DNA of 64,000 nucleotides from CAZOWL01 sp964583605 (GTDB taxonomy: Bacteria; Pseudomonadota; Gammaproteobacteria; Chromatiales; Chromatiaceae): assembly GCA_964583605.1 (NCBI GenBank), contig CAZOWL010000005.1:1-64000 (forward strand), given 5' to 3'. The notes below the pieces were generated by a model that saw only the letters and a program-made list of their open reading frames with translations, had not been told where the DNA came from and did no database searches. Numbering within the stretch: the stretch's first letter is position 1; the number at the start of each line of letters is the position of its first letter. Made by a program: the position numbers and the translations under genes. This document shows positions 26,847-36,003 of the stretch, in pieces.

Positions 26847-27226
26847 CGAAGAAGTCTCGCATCGCGCCGCCGCAAGGCCTTCCCGGCGCAGGGCCTTCGT
26901 CAGACCGCGACGACCGCCGATCTGATTGTGTTGCAGGAGAGTGACGTTTGTCACGGAACGTTGCGGTAATGCAACTATCTTCTCCTTGTCACATCTAAAT
27001 CCCTATATTACCCATACAATGCACATGGATCGCTGGGCCACTCGGTCGTTGCGACTTGGTGCGAGGAGGGTCTAGACTATCGTTGCTCGGATTGATCTGT
27101 GACAAAAAGCCGACAATGGTGCCAATAAATGTTGGTGCAGTTCGGACGATACTTAATCTGTCGACGACGATCCCTTTATGAAACCGTCACGAAACCAACG
27201 AGAACTACCACTGAGTTGATTGAGAC
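26847..27226. other. 380-bp intergenic region before the soe locus
   Basis: No gene is recognisable. The segment 26941-27190 is AT-richer than its surroundings and contains an inverted repeat at 26941-26954. It likely carries the promoter of the downstream small gene and perhaps of soeABC. Confidence 0.5.
26941..26954 (+). promoter_or_regulatory. Inverted repeat, possible operator upstream of the soe locus
   Basis: GTGAC-GTTT-GTCAC is a perfect five-base inverted repeat with a four-base spacer. It resembles half of a CRP/FNR-family operator but is too short to assign. It lies 273 bp before the small hypothetical gene. Confidence 0.25.
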
Positions 27227-27493
27227 ATGTTCGAAGAACACGAGAAAGCGATTCGCTACAAATGGGACCAGAGGACGGGAACGGGCTATAGATTGTGGCT
27301 AGAGGCGCCGGCCAAGGCGCCGTCCCATCACCGGTATCACGTCGAGGATTGGACCCACCACGTTGTGACCAATGAATGGGACTGCCAGAGCCTGGACGAG
27401 GCCCTCAAGGTGCTGCGCGATCTATTCGAGATCGATGTTACGCAAGAGCGCCATCGCCTCGAGTCCTGGCTGCCCCATCGCGCCGTCCAATAG
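27227..27493 (+). CDS. Small hypothetical protein upstream of soeA
   Basis: 88 residues, rich in His, Trp, Arg and Glu, with no membrane segment or cysteine motif. It begins MFEEHEKAIRYKWD and includes HRYHVEDWTHHVV. The composition and the DEALKVLRDLF helix look like a real folded protein. There is no strong ribosome site. I do not recognise a family. Its position 266 bp before soeA on the same strand allows, but does not show, a link to sulfite oxidation. Confidence 0.55.
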   Translation: MFEEHEKAIRYKWDQRTGTGYRLWLEAPAKAPSHHRYHVEDWTHHVVTNEWDCQSLDEALKVLRDLFEIDVTQERHRLESWLPHRAVQ

Positions 27494-27758
27494 CGAGGCA
27501 TTATCTCCTCCTCCGCCGCGGCTGGGCCCGCCCCAGCTGCTCGCGTCCTGACAGCGCGTCTCGCCGCGGGATGGACGCCCCCAAGCGATGACAGAGCCAC
27601 ATGTGGCCCTCCCGCCACCGGACGATCCCCCTGGCCAACGGACACCCCACATCCTTATCCCGATAACAGGACGGGTTGCTTGGTCTTCTACACTCTGGAA
27701 TATTAGCGGCTGCCGATTCCCTCCGCTCACCGCTCCCCCACAGGTAGGTTGCCTCCTA

Positions 27759-30650
27759 ATGCAGGATCCCGTCAGCTACACCGACCGTGCAATCGGTCGC
27801 GTCGAGGTCAAGGAAACCACTTGCTATATGTGCGCCTGCCGCTGCGGCATCCGTGTGCACCTCCGTGACGGGCAAGTCCGCTACATCGAGGGCAACCCCA
27901 AGCACCCGTTGAACCAGGGAGTCATCTGCGCGAAGGGCTCCTCGGGGATCATGAAGCAGTACTCACCGGCGCGCCTGACACAGCCCCTCCGCCGCAAGCC
28001 GGGCGCCGAGCGAGGCGCTTCGGATTTCGAGGTCATCACCTGGGAGGAGGCCTTGTCGATCCTCTCGGAGCGGCTGGGGCGCCTGCGGTCCGAAGACCCG
28101 AAACGGTTCGCCCTCTTCACCGGACGCGACCAGATGCAGGCCTTGACGGGGCTATTCGCCAAGCAGTTCGGCACCCCCAATTACGCGGCCCACGGCGGTT
28201 TCTGCTCCGTGAACATGGCCGCCGGCCTCATCTACACGATAGGCGGATCCTTTTGGGAGTTCGGCGGCCCGGACCTCGATCGCGCCAAGCTGTTCGTCAT
28301 GATCGGTACGGCCGAGGATCATCACTCGAACCCGCTGAAGATTGCCCTCTCGAAGTTCAAGCGCCGCGGCGGCCGCTTTGTCTCGATCAACCCGATCCGC
28401 ACTGGCTACTCCGCGATCGCCGATGAATGGGTGCCGATCCGGCCCGGCACCGACGGGGCCCTGTTCCTGGCCCTGCTCCACGAGATTATCAAGCAGGGAC
28501 TCTACGACCGCGAGTTCCTGATCCAGTACACGAACGCAGCCGAGCTCGTCGTCGACGACCCGAGCCGGGACGACTACGGCCTCTTCTTCCGCGCCGAGAT
28601 GCACATCGAGGAGGGCTGCTTCGATCCGGACAACAAGCTTTGGTGGGACCGGGAGGTCGGCCCGATCGGCACTCACACGCCAGGCGCCGATCCACGTCTC
28701 CTCGGAAGCTATAAGCTCGAAGACGGCACCCCGGTCAAGCCCGCATTCCAGCTACTCAAAGAGCGCGTTGAGAGCTACACGCCCGAATGGGCGGCCCGCA
28801 TCACCGGTGTACCGGTCGAGACGATCCGCCGGCTCGCCCACGAGATGGGCGTCACGGCGCGCGACCAGAAGATCGAGCTGCCGATTCAATGGACCGATTG
28901 CTGGGACAACGAGCACGCTTCGGTGACGGGCAATCCTGTCGCCTTTCACGCCATGCGAGGGCTCGCAGCCCACTCGAACGGCTTTCATACCATTCGCGCC
29001 TTGGGGATCCTGATGGCTCTCCTGGGCACGATCGACCGACCCGGCGGCTTTCGACACAAGGCACCGTTCCCGCGGCCGATCCCACCCTGCCCCAAGCCCC
29101 CGCACGGACCCGAAGGTGTCCAACCCAACACGCCGCTCGACGGCATGCCGCTCGGTTGGCCAGCCAAGCCCGAGGACCTGTTCGTCGACGAGCAGGGTGA
29201 GCCTGTGCGGCTAGATAAGGCCTTCTCCTGGGAATACCCCCTTGCCGTGCACGGTTTGATGCACAATGTCATCACCAATGCCTGGCGCGGCGACCCCTAC
29301 CCGATCGACACGCTGCTGCTGTTCATGGCCAACATGGCCTGGAACTCGACGATGAACACCAGCGCCGTGCGCCAGATGCTGATCGACAAGGACGAGCACG
29401 GCGAGTACAAGATCCCGTTCCTGGTCGTCGGCGACGCCTTCTCCTCGGAGACAGTCGCCTTCGCCGACCTGGTGCTACCCGACACGAGCTATCTCGAGCG
29501 CCATGATGTGCTCTCGATGCTCGATCGACCGATCTCGGAGTTCGACGGCCCGGTCGACGCGGTGCGCATCCCGGTGTTGCCTCCGAAGGGCGCCAGCCGC
29601 CCGTTCCAGGATGTGCTCATCGAGCTCGGCGCGCGGCTCGGTCTGCCGGCCTTCACAACCGCCGACGGTCGGGCCAAGTATCGCGACTACGCGGACTTCA
29701 TCGTCAACTACGAGACCTCACCCGGCTCCGGCATCGGCTTCCTGGCGGGGTGGCGAGGCAAGGGCGGGGAGAAATTCCTCAAGGGCGAGCCCAACCCAAG
29801 ACAGTGGGAGATGTATGCGAGCAATGGCTGCGTCTACCACTATGAGCTGCCGCGCTCCTACCAATACATGCGCAACTGGAACAAGGGCTATCTGCATTGG
29901 GCGCGGGCGCACGGCATGACCCGCTATGCCGAGCCGATCGTCCTGCACGTCTACTCCGAGGTGCTGCAGCGCTTTCGCCTAGCGGCCCAGGGCAAACGCG
30001 CCGGCCGTCAGCCGCCGGAACGCCTGCGTGAGCGTGTCCAGACCTACTTCGACCCGCTGCCCTTCTACCATGAGCCGCTCGAGACGGGGCTGATCGATAC
30101 GCATCGCTACCCGCTCAACGCACTGACGCAGCGACCGATGGCGATGTACCACAGCTGGGACAGCCAGAATGCGTGGCTGCGCCAGATCCACAGTCACAAC
30201 TACCTGTTCATGAGCCCAAAGGTGGGGGCTGCGAACGGCTTCGGTGACGGCGATTGGGTCTGGGTCGAGTCACCGCACGGCAAGGTCCGCTGCCTGTGCC
30301 GCTTCTCCGAGGCCGTCGAGCCAGGGACCGTTTGGACCTGGAACGCGATCGGCAAGGCCGCCGGGGCCTGGGGTCTGACACCCGAAGCTGACGAGGCGCG
30401 CAAGGGCTTTCTGCTCAACCATCTGATCGCCGAAGAGCTACCGCCGGACCAAACGGGAACCCACCTCTCCAACGCCGACCCGGTCACCGGCCAGGCGGCT
30501 TGGTTCGATCTGCGTGTGCGCGTCTACAAGGCCGGGCCGGATGAGGCCGCCGTCAGCTGGCCGCAGTTCCCAGCGATGCCGCGGCTGCCGGGACAGGAAC
30601 GGCGCCGCAACAGATGGCAGGCCTATGTTGCTGGCATGTTCGGCAAGTAG
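27759..30650 (+). CDS. soeA: Sulfite dehydrogenase (quinone) molybdoprotein subunit SoeA
   Basis: Catalytic subunit of the cytoplasmic, membrane-bound SoeABC enzyme, which oxidises sulfite to sulfate in purple sulfur bacteria. It is 963 residues in the DMSO-reductase superfamily. The N-terminal [4Fe-4S] site is C22-x2-C25-x3-C29-x27-C57. It is followed by bis-MGD domains with typical MIGTAEDHHSNPLK and VLPDTSYLERHDV segments and a C-terminal molydopterin dinucleotide-binding domain. It has no twin-arginine signal, as expected for SoeA and unlike periplasmic relatives. The frame is open from 27588, but ATG 27759 fits the family N-terminus. soeB starts 15 bp downstream. Polysulfide/thiosulfate reductase relatives are the main alternative. 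Confidence 0.9.
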   Translation: MQDPVSYTDRAIGRVEVKETTCYMCACRCGIRVHLRDGQVRYIEGNPKHPLNQGVICAKGSSGIMKQYSPARLTQPLRRKPGAERGASDFEVITWEEALSILSERLGRLRSEDPKRFALFTGRDQMQALTGLFAKQFGTPNYAAHGGFCSVNMAAGLIYTIGGSFWEFGGPDLDRAKLFVMIGTAEDHHSNPLKIALSKFKRRGGRFVSINPIRTGYSAIADEWVPIRPGTDGALFLALLHEIIKQGLYDREFLIQYTNAAELVVDDPSRDDYGLFFRAEMHIEEGCFDPDNKLWWDREVGPIGTHTPGADPRLLGSYKLEDGTPVKPAFQLLKERVESYTPEWAARITGVPVETIRRLAHEMGVTARDQKIELPIQWTDCWDNEHASVTGNPVAFHAMRGLAAHSNGFHTIRALGILMALLGTIDRPGGFRHKAPFPRPIPPCPKPPHGPEGVQPNTPLDGMPLGWPAKPEDLFVDEQGEPVRLDKAFSWEYPLAVHGLMHNVITNAWRGDPYPIDTLLLFMANMAWNSTMNTSAVRQMLIDKDEHGEYKIPFLVVGDAFSSETVAFADLVLPDTSYLERHDVLSMLDRPISEFDGPVDAVRIPVLPPKGASRPFQDVLIELGARLGLPAFTTADGRAKYRDYADFIVNYETSPGSGIGFLAGWRGKGGEKFLKGEPNPRQWEMYASNGCVYHYELPRSYQYMRNWNKGYLHWARAHGMTRYAEPIVLHVYSEVLQRFRLAAQGKRAGRQPPERLRERVQTYFDPLPFYHEPLETGLIDTHRYPLNALTQRPMAMYHSWDSQNAWLRQIHSHNYLFMSPKVGAANGFGDGDWVWVESPHGKVRCLCRFSEAVEPGTVWTWNAIGKAAGAWGLTPEADEARKGFLLNHLIAEELPPDQTGTHLSNADPVTGQAAWFDLRVRVYKAGPDEAAVSWPQFPAMPRLPGQERRRNRWQAYVAGMFGK

Positions 30651-30665
30651 CAGGGAGGCGGACTC

Positions 30666-31388
30666 ATGACCCAACTCGCGCTCGTCATCGACCTCAATGT
30701 CTGCGTGGGCTGCCATGCCTGCGTCACCTCCTGCAAGCAGTGGAACACCTCCGGCTGGGCCGGGCCAATGGTCGACCAAAATCCCTACGACGCGGATCCG
30801 TCCGGGACCTTTTTCAACCGTGTACAGACCTTCGAGGTCGGCACCTTTCCCAAGACCGAGACGGTGCATTTCCCGAAGAGCTGCCTGCATTGCGAGGAGC
30901 CCCCCTGCGTGCCGGTCTGCCCCACGGGGGCCTCCTATAAGCGGCCCGACAACGGCGTCGTCCTCGTCGACTATGACAAATGCATCGGCTGCAAGTACTG
31001 CTCCTGGGCCTGCCCGTACGGCGTGCGCGAGCTCGATGCCCAGCAGCGTGTCATGAAGAAGTGCACGCTCTGCATCGAACGGATTACCGACGAGGGCCTG
31101 CCAGAGCCCGAGCGCAAGCCCGCGTGCGTGCTGGCTTGTCCGACGAGCGCGCGGCTATTCGGCGATGTGCATGACCCGGAGTCGGAGGTGTCGGTGGCGA
31201 TCCGCGAGCAGGGTGGGTACCAGCTGATGCCCGAATGGGGCACTAAGCCGGCCAACCACTACCTGCCAAGGCGCAAAACGCGACGCGACATCGACCCGGA
31301 CGAGATCGTCCGGGCCGACAACCCGCTGCGCAAGGAGGACCTCACCACCTACACGGGTGAGGAGACCCTGGACGACGTGACCTGGTAA
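30666..31388 (+). CDS. soeB: Sulfite dehydrogenase iron-sulfur subunit SoeB
   Basis: Electron-transfer subunit of 240 residues that passes electrons from SoeA to the membrane subunit. Four ferredoxin-type cysteine clusters are visible: CVGCHACVTSCK, CLHCEEPPCVPVCPTGA, CIGCKYCSWACPYG, and CTLC with CVLACPTSA, giving four [4Fe-4S] centres as in DmsB/PsrB-type proteins. There is no signal peptide. GGAGG lies before the ATG. It lies 15 bp after soeA and 33 bp before soeC. Confidence 0.92.
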   Translation: MTQLALVIDLNVCVGCHACVTSCKQWNTSGWAGPMVDQNPYDADPSGTFFNRVQTFEVGTFPKTETVHFPKSCLHCEEPPCVPVCPTGASYKRPDNGVVLVDYDKCIGCKYCSWACPYGVRELDAQQRVMKKCTLCIERITDEGLPEPERKPACVLACPTSARLFGDVHDPESEVSVAIREQGGYQLMPEWGTKPANHYLPRRKTRRDIDPDEIVRADNPLRKEDLTTYTGEETLDDVTW

Positions 31389-31421
31389 GGCGCGCGTCCC
31401 GGCCAGCACAAAGGAGCGTTC

Positions 31422-32399
31422 ATGCATCCAGCATTCTCGGTGATCCTTCTGACGACCCTGATCGGAGCCGGCCAGGGCCTGTTCCTTGCGCTCTATACAG
31501 GGCAGCTCTATGCCCTGGCCAAGCTTCTGCCGTCCCAGGACCCAGGCTTCTACGCCTTCGGCAGCCTGCTGGCTTTAGCGCTCCTCATCGGCGGGCTCGT
31601 CGCCTCCTTCTTCCATCTCGGCCGACCCGAGCGGGCCTGGCGCGCAGCCAACATGTGGCGCACGTCCTGGCTATCTCGCGAGGTCATCGTGCTGCCGCTA
31701 CTGATGGTCCTCGTATTGGCCTATGGCTCGGCCCACTGGCTGGGCTGGACCAAGCCGATCATCACGATCCGCGACACCTTGCCGCTCGATCCCACCTTGC
31801 TCATCGGCCTGCTCGGCACGCTCACGACCTTCGCGCTGTTCGTCTCCACGGCAATGATCTACGCCAGCGTTCGCTTTCTCGAGGAGTGGCATTCGCCGCT
31901 AACGGTCGCCAACTTCACCTTCCTCGGCATCGCCTCAGGCTTCATGCTCGCCGCAGCCTATTCGGCCTACCTTGGCAACCAGCTCGTGGCCTTCTTCGGC
32001 ACTTGGGCCGTGGTCGCGACCCTTCTCGGCATGGTGTCCCGGCTGAGCTCGCTGGCGCGTAACCGGCGGTTGAAGCGCAAGAGCACAGTGCAGACGGCGA
32101 TCGGCGTGCGTCATCAGGCCGTCGCGCAGCTCACGCAAGGCTTCACCGGCGGGTCCTTCAATACGCAGGAGTTCTTCCATGGTGAGGGATCGGCGACGTT
32201 GGGCGCGATACGCTGGTCTTACCTGATCTTGATCTTCCCCGTCCCCGTCGCCTTGATCGGCGTCGCCTACGTCATCCAATCGCCGACCCTGCCGATGGCC
32301 GCTTTCTTGATCCAGTACCTCGGCCTGATCGGCGAGCGTTGGTCCTTTTTCGCCGAGGCGAATCACCCGCAAAACCTGTACTACCAGCGCGTAGCCTGA
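31422..32399 (+). CDS. soeC: Sulfite dehydrogenase membrane subunit SoeC (DmsC/NrfD-like)
   Basis: 325-residue integral membrane quinone-reacting subunit. About eight hydrophobic helices span the whole length. The first helix region includes LTTLIGAGQGLFLALYTGQ, and FFHLGRPERAWRA is the conserved loop of DmsC-type anchors. The end, RWSFFAEANHPQNLYYQ, is also typical. AAGGAG is well placed before ATG 31422. It completes soeABC and hands electrons to the quinone pool. Confidence 0.9.
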   Translation: MHPAFSVILLTTLIGAGQGLFLALYTGQLYALAKLLPSQDPGFYAFGSLLALALLIGGLVASFFHLGRPERAWRAANMWRTSWLSREVIVLPLLMVLVLAYGSAHWLGWTKPIITIRDTLPLDPTLLIGLLGTLTTFALFVSTAMIYASVRFLEEWHSPLTVANFTFLGIASGFMLAAAYSAYLGNQLVAFFGTWAVVATLLGMVSRLSSLARNRRLKRKSTVQTAIGVRHQAVAQLTQGFTGGSFNTQEFFHGEGSATLGAIRWSYLILIFPVPVALIGVAYVIQSPTLPMAAFLIQYLGLIGERWSFFAEANHPQNLYYQRVA

Positions 32400-32439
32400 A
32401 CTGCGGAGCGGGTGATTACGAACTATTGCCGACGCCTAG

Positions 32440-32859
32440 CTACGCATCGAGGTTGTCGAGGGCCTTCTGGAAACGATTAGCGTGTGAGCGCTCTGCCCGC
32501 GCCAAAGTCTCGAACCAGTCCGCAATCTCGTCGAAGCCCTCTTCCCGAGCGCTCTTGGCCATACTGGGGTACATATTGGTGTACTCGTGCGTCTCCCCGG
32601 CGATCGCCGCCTTCAAGTTCGCGGCGGTGCTGCCGATAGGCATGCCCGTGGCCGGATCGCCGACGGCCTCCAGGTACTCGAGGTGGCCATGGGCGTGCCC
32701 CGTCTCGCCTTCAGCCGTAGACCGGAACACGGCGGCGACATCGTTGTAGCCTTCGACATCGGCCTTCGCGGCAAAATACAGGTAGCGGCGATTTGCCTGG
32801 GACTCGCGAGCAAAGGCTGCCTTGAGATTTTCTTCGGTCTTACTGCCTTTAAGGTCCAT
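32440..32859 (-). CDS. Rubrerythrin (short form without rubredoxin domain)
   Basis: 139-residue ferritin-like di-iron protein, usually a peroxidase in oxidative-stress defence. The iron ligands are arranged as ARE(19)S, ExxH at E52-H55, the central GETHEY (E89, E92) and a second ExxH at E123-H126. The C-terminal rubredoxin domain of classical rubrerythrin is absent, so electrons must come from a separate donor. The start is ATG 32859 with GGAGG eight bases upstream; the longer frame to 33099 is not supported. It converges on soeC with a 40-bp gap. Confidence 0.93.
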   Translation of the reverse strand: MDLKGSKTEENLKAAFARESQANRRYLYFAAKADVEGYNDVAAVFRSTAEGETGHAHGHLEYLEAVGDPATGMPIGSTAANLKAAIAGETHEYTNMYPSMAKSAREEGFDEIADWFETLARAERSHANRFQKALDNLDA

Positions 32860-33168
32860 GGGGTTGTCCTCCGTTCGTTGCGACGGGGTGGAGAAGCCTG
32901 AAAAACGCCTGTCAGAGCGATTCAATCGCGCCAGGATCTTTGATCCCGAACGGGGCAATAGCCTGCGCATCGAGCAGTGTGCAATTGCCGTGACGCGCTG
33001 TGAACCTTTTCGCGAATGGCCCGAACAGCATCGCGCACAATAGCCGAACGCGGCTAACGGTCCGGCTTGTCGCCCACCCTTACGACCCCGATACCGCAAG
33101 AGTCGCCCGCTGCCGAGCCCCCTGCAGGGACTCCATGACCAATCTCAGCCGTTGGACGAAGTCTACCA
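32860..33168. other. Divergent intergenic region, 309 bp
   Basis: Lies between the rubrerythrin gene and cpdA. I see no gene, repeat or clear operator. It must contain the two promoters. Confidence 0.45.
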
Positions 33169-33969
33169 GTGCCTCCGACCGATTCCCGTTTCAAGGTGCT
33201 CCAGATCACGGATACCCACCTCGTCGCCGATCCGTCCGGCAAGCTCCTGGGGCAAGTGACGCGCGACAGCTTCGAAGCTGTCGTTGAGGCGGCGCGCGCG
33301 CGCTTCTGGCCGCCAGACTTGATCCTGTTGACCGGCGACCTGGTGCACGATGAGCGGCCCGACACCTATCGCTATCTCGCCGATCGACTGAAGAGCCTGG
33401 GGATCCCCTATTTCGCCATCCCCGGCAATCACGATCGCGTCGAACTGCTTGCCGAGCTGCTCGACAGCGACGCAGCACGGGGCGTACGCATCTACAAGCG
33501 CAGGGCCTGGCAGCTGGCCTTGCTCGACTCCACCGTGACCGGCGAGGACGGTGGCCAGCTCGGCGACGAGCGGCTCACAGCCCTCGACCGGGATCTTGGC
33601 CGATCTCGGCTCCCCACCCTGGTCTGTCTGCACCACCAGCCGGTTCCGATCGGAAGCGCCTGGCTCGACAAGATCGGGCTCGCGAATGGTCCCGAGCTGA
33701 TGCGCCTCGTTGCGCGGCACACGCACGTGCGAGCCCTGCTCTGGGGGCATATCCACCAGGCTTACTCCGGCGAGCAGGCAGGCATCCGACTACTCGGCTC
33801 ACCATCGACCTGTGTGCAGTTTCGACCCCACTGCGAGTCGTTCACCGTTGACCGCCTTGCGCCAGGCTTTCGCTGGCTGAGCCTCCGAGCTGACGGTCAG
33901 ATCGACACCGGCATCGAGCGCATCGACAGCCACTCGGAATCGGTCGATCTGTCCGCCGGAGGCTATTGA
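33169..33969 (+). CDS. cpdA: 3',5'-cyclic-AMP phosphodiesterase CpdA
   Basis: Class III metallophosphoesterase of 266 residues (E. coli CpdA 275). The dimetal motifs come in order: QITDTHL, LTGDLVHD, IPGNHDR, CLHHQP and LWGHIHQ. The substrate-region GSPSTCVQF is typical of CpdA. The start is GTG 33169 with only a weak ribosome site, so a few residues either way are uncertain. It would lower cAMP; the neighbours give no further clue. Confidence 0.88.
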   Translation: MPPTDSRFKVLQITDTHLVADPSGKLLGQVTRDSFEAVVEAARARFWPPDLILLTGDLVHDERPDTYRYLADRLKSLGIPYFAIPGNHDRVELLAELLDSDAARGVRIYKRRAWQLALLDSTVTGEDGGQLGDERLTALDRDLGRSRLPTLVCLHHQPVPIGSAWLDKIGLANGPELMRLVARHTHVRALLWGHIHQAYSGEQAGIRLLGSPSTCVQFRPHCESFTVDRLAPGFRWLSLRADGQIDTGIERIDSHSESVDLSAGGY

Positions 33970-34063
33970 GCAGACCGCGCGCGACCGATCTGGAGGTCGG
34001 CCTCGCTAGTACCCCCAGCCGCGAGGTCTTGATCAGCTCCATCAGCACCTCGCGATCGGGCTA

Positions 34064-34363
34064 CTAGCGCGTTGCGAATGCTTGGAGCTGTTGATAGGCC
34101 ACCGGCTCGCAGGCGACCCCGGTGACCTGGGCCTGTGGTGGCCCGACCCGAAGCCAATCACGCATGGCCGCAACGGCCTTGCTGTCGCCACAGGCAAGCA
34201 CCTCGACGCGGCCATCGGCCAGGTTGCGGGCATAGCCTGTGATCCCCAGCCGCAACGCCTGCTCGCGCGCCGACGCACGGAAGAACACGCCCTGCACATG
34301 CCCGGCGACGAGGCACCGGAAACATATGTGCTTTCCCCCTTCCGGCTCCTGGCTTGGTGGCAT
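34064..34363 (-). CDS. acyP: Acylphosphatase
   Basis: 99-residue acylphosphatase that hydrolyses carboxyl-phosphate bonds. It has the phosphate loop GHVQGVFFRAS with the catalytic Arg and the YARNLADGRVEV segment with the catalytic Asn. Length and fold elements are standard. Two pta-ackA modules in this window make acyl phosphates, so the enzyme could meet that substrate pool, although it is not in their operons. Confidence 0.93.
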   Translation of the reverse strand: MPPSQEPEGGKHICFRCLVAGHVQGVFFRASAREQALRLGITGYARNLADGRVEVLACGDSKAVAAMRDWLRVGPPQAQVTGVACEPVAYQQLQAFATR

Positions 34364-34503
34364 CGGTCATCTCCGGATAGCAGCGACGAGGACTCGGTCT
34401 TGAACCGTCGTCATTGTCAACCGCGCAATGGCGGGACGCAACGCCTTCGCCGGGGGCTGGCTGCTCGTCCCTGGTTGACGCCACCCGGACCACTTGACGG
34501 CAT

Positions 34504-34522
34504 CAGGCTACCGGGTAACCTG
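34504..34522 (+). promoter_or_regulatory. Imperfect palindrome between acyP and wrbA
   Basis: CAGGCTACCGGGTAACCTG pairs eight of nine positions per arm around a central G. It lies between divergent acyP and wrbA, 117 bp before wrbA, as an operator might. No regulator is assigned. Confidence 0.25.
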
Positions 34523-34638
34523 TCGACGCATTGTGATCATGGCATTGCAGCCGCCTCAATAGGGTGCAGCAGGGTACAATGCTCACCGATCGATACAGGC
34601 TCTGACTGGCCATGCGCTATCAACGGAGGCGCCAAGCG

Positions 34639-35238
34639 ATGAGTTACATACTCGTGTTGTATTACAGTCGCCACGGCGCAACCGCGGCGATGGCCCATCA
34701 AGTTGCCCGAGGGGTCGAGGAGACCGCGGCGATGGAGGCCCGCTTGCGGACCGTGCCACCGGTATCGACCGTCTGCGAAGCCACAGCGGAGAGCATCCCA
34801 GCCAGCGGGGCCCCCTACGCCGAGCTCGATGACCTGCGCCACTGCGCCGGCCTTGCGATGGGGAGTCCGACGCGCTTCGGCAACATGGCCGCGCCGCTCA
34901 AGTATTACCTCGACGGCACCAGCCCGCTCTGGCTATCCGGCGGCCTGGCGGGCAAGCCGGCCGCGGTCTTCACCTCGACGGGCTCGCTCCATGGCGGCCA
35001 AGAGTCGACGCTACTCAGCATGATGCTGCCGCTGCTACACCACGGCATGCTGATCCTGGGGCTACCATACAGTGAGCGGGACCTGATCCATACCACCACC
35101 GGCGGCTCTCCGTACGGCGCCACGCACGTCGCCGGCGCGGAGAGCAAGCTGCCCCTGAGCGAGGAAGAGAAGCGGCTCTGCCGGGCCCTCGGTCGGCGAC
35201 TGGCTCAGGCCGCCAGCGCCCTCGGCCAGCGGGAATGA
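34639..35238 (+). CDS. wrbA: NAD(P)H:quinone oxidoreductase, WrbA family
   Basis: Flavodoxin-like FMN protein of 199 residues that reduces quinones by two electrons. The FMN loop YYSRHGATAAMA and the GSPTRFGNMAAPLK segment match WrbA. TGSLHGGQESTLLSM and GGSPYGATHVAG complete the signature. I start at ATG 34639 (MSYILVLYYS) with CGGAGG upstream. It overlaps hda by four bases, so the two genes are co-translated. Confidence 0.92.
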   Translation: MSYILVLYYSRHGATAAMAHQVARGVEETAAMEARLRTVPPVSTVCEATAESIPASGAPYAELDDLRHCAGLAMGSPTRFGNMAAPLKYYLDGTSPLWLSGGLAGKPAAVFTSTGSLHGGQESTLLSMMLPLLHHGMLILGLPYSERDLIHTTTGGSPYGATHVAGAESKLPLSEEEKRLCRALGRRLAQAASALGQRE

Positions 35239-35972
35239 CTGATCCCGAGCAACCTCTGCTGGCCCCGCAGCGCCAGATCCCGTTGCCGGTTGCGCTCAAG
35301 CCCGAGGCCAGCTTCGATGAGCTTGTCGACGGCCCGAATGCGCCGGCATTCGATGCCGTGCGCAGCGCGGTCGCGTCGCACGCAGAGCCGTTCCTATATC
35401 TTTTCGGCGCCTCCGGCACGGGCAAAAGTCATCTCCTCCACGCCGCCTGCCACGCCGCCCGGCTCGCCGACCGACCGGCCTCCTATATCGGGCTTGGCGC
35501 ACCGCACCTGAGTCCGGCGATGCTTGAAGGGCTCGAGCAATCATCGCTGGTCGCCCTCGACGACATCCACCGCGTCGCGGCTCAGCGCAACTGGGAGCGG
35601 GGGATCCTCGACCTCTACAACCGCCTGCGCGAGACCGGACGTCTGTTGCTGGTCACCGCGGACCGCCCCGCCCAGGATCTGACCCTTGAGCTACCCGATC
35701 TCGGCTCTCGCCTCGGCTGGGGCCCGAGCTATCGCCTGCAGACGCTTGGCGACGCCGATTGTGAGTTCCTGTTGCGGACCGCCGCCCGTCGCCGCGGCCT
35801 CGCCCTAAACGAGGCCGAGATCACCTATATCATGCGCCACGCGCGTCGCGACGCCCGCGGCCTGCTGGCCCTGCTCGACGCCCTCGATCAGGCAAGCCTG
35901 CGCGAGCGGCGCCGTCCGAACCTGCGCCTGATCCGCTCCGTGCTCGATGGCGCCGATCAGGCGACACCCTGA
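35235..35972 (+). CDS. hda: DnaA regulatory inactivator Hda
   Basis: AAA+ protein of 245 residues homologous to the ATPase part of DnaA. With the DNA clamp it stimulates ATP hydrolysis by DnaA after initiation. Walker A is GASGTGKSHL; LVALDDIHRVA is the Walker B; and DLGSRLGWGPSYRLQTL carries the arginine-finger region. An N-terminal QIPLPVALKPEASFDELV resembles the clamp-binding start of Hda. Its ATG overlaps the wrbA stop (ATGA). Confidence 0.93.
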   Translation: MTDPEQPLLAPQRQIPLPVALKPEASFDELVDGPNAPAFDAVRSAVASHAEPFLYLFGASGTGKSHLLHAACHAARLADRPASYIGLGAPHLSPAMLEGLEQSSLVALDDIHRVAAQRNWERGILDLYNRLRETGRLLLVTADRPAQDLTLELPDLGSRLGWGPSYRLQTLGDADCEFLLRTAARRRGLALNEAEITYIMRHARRDARGLLALLDALDQASLRERRRPNLRLIRSVLDGADQATP

Positions 35973-36003
35973 GCCCCTCGCCTTTGCCGCACGCACCGGG
36001 CCT

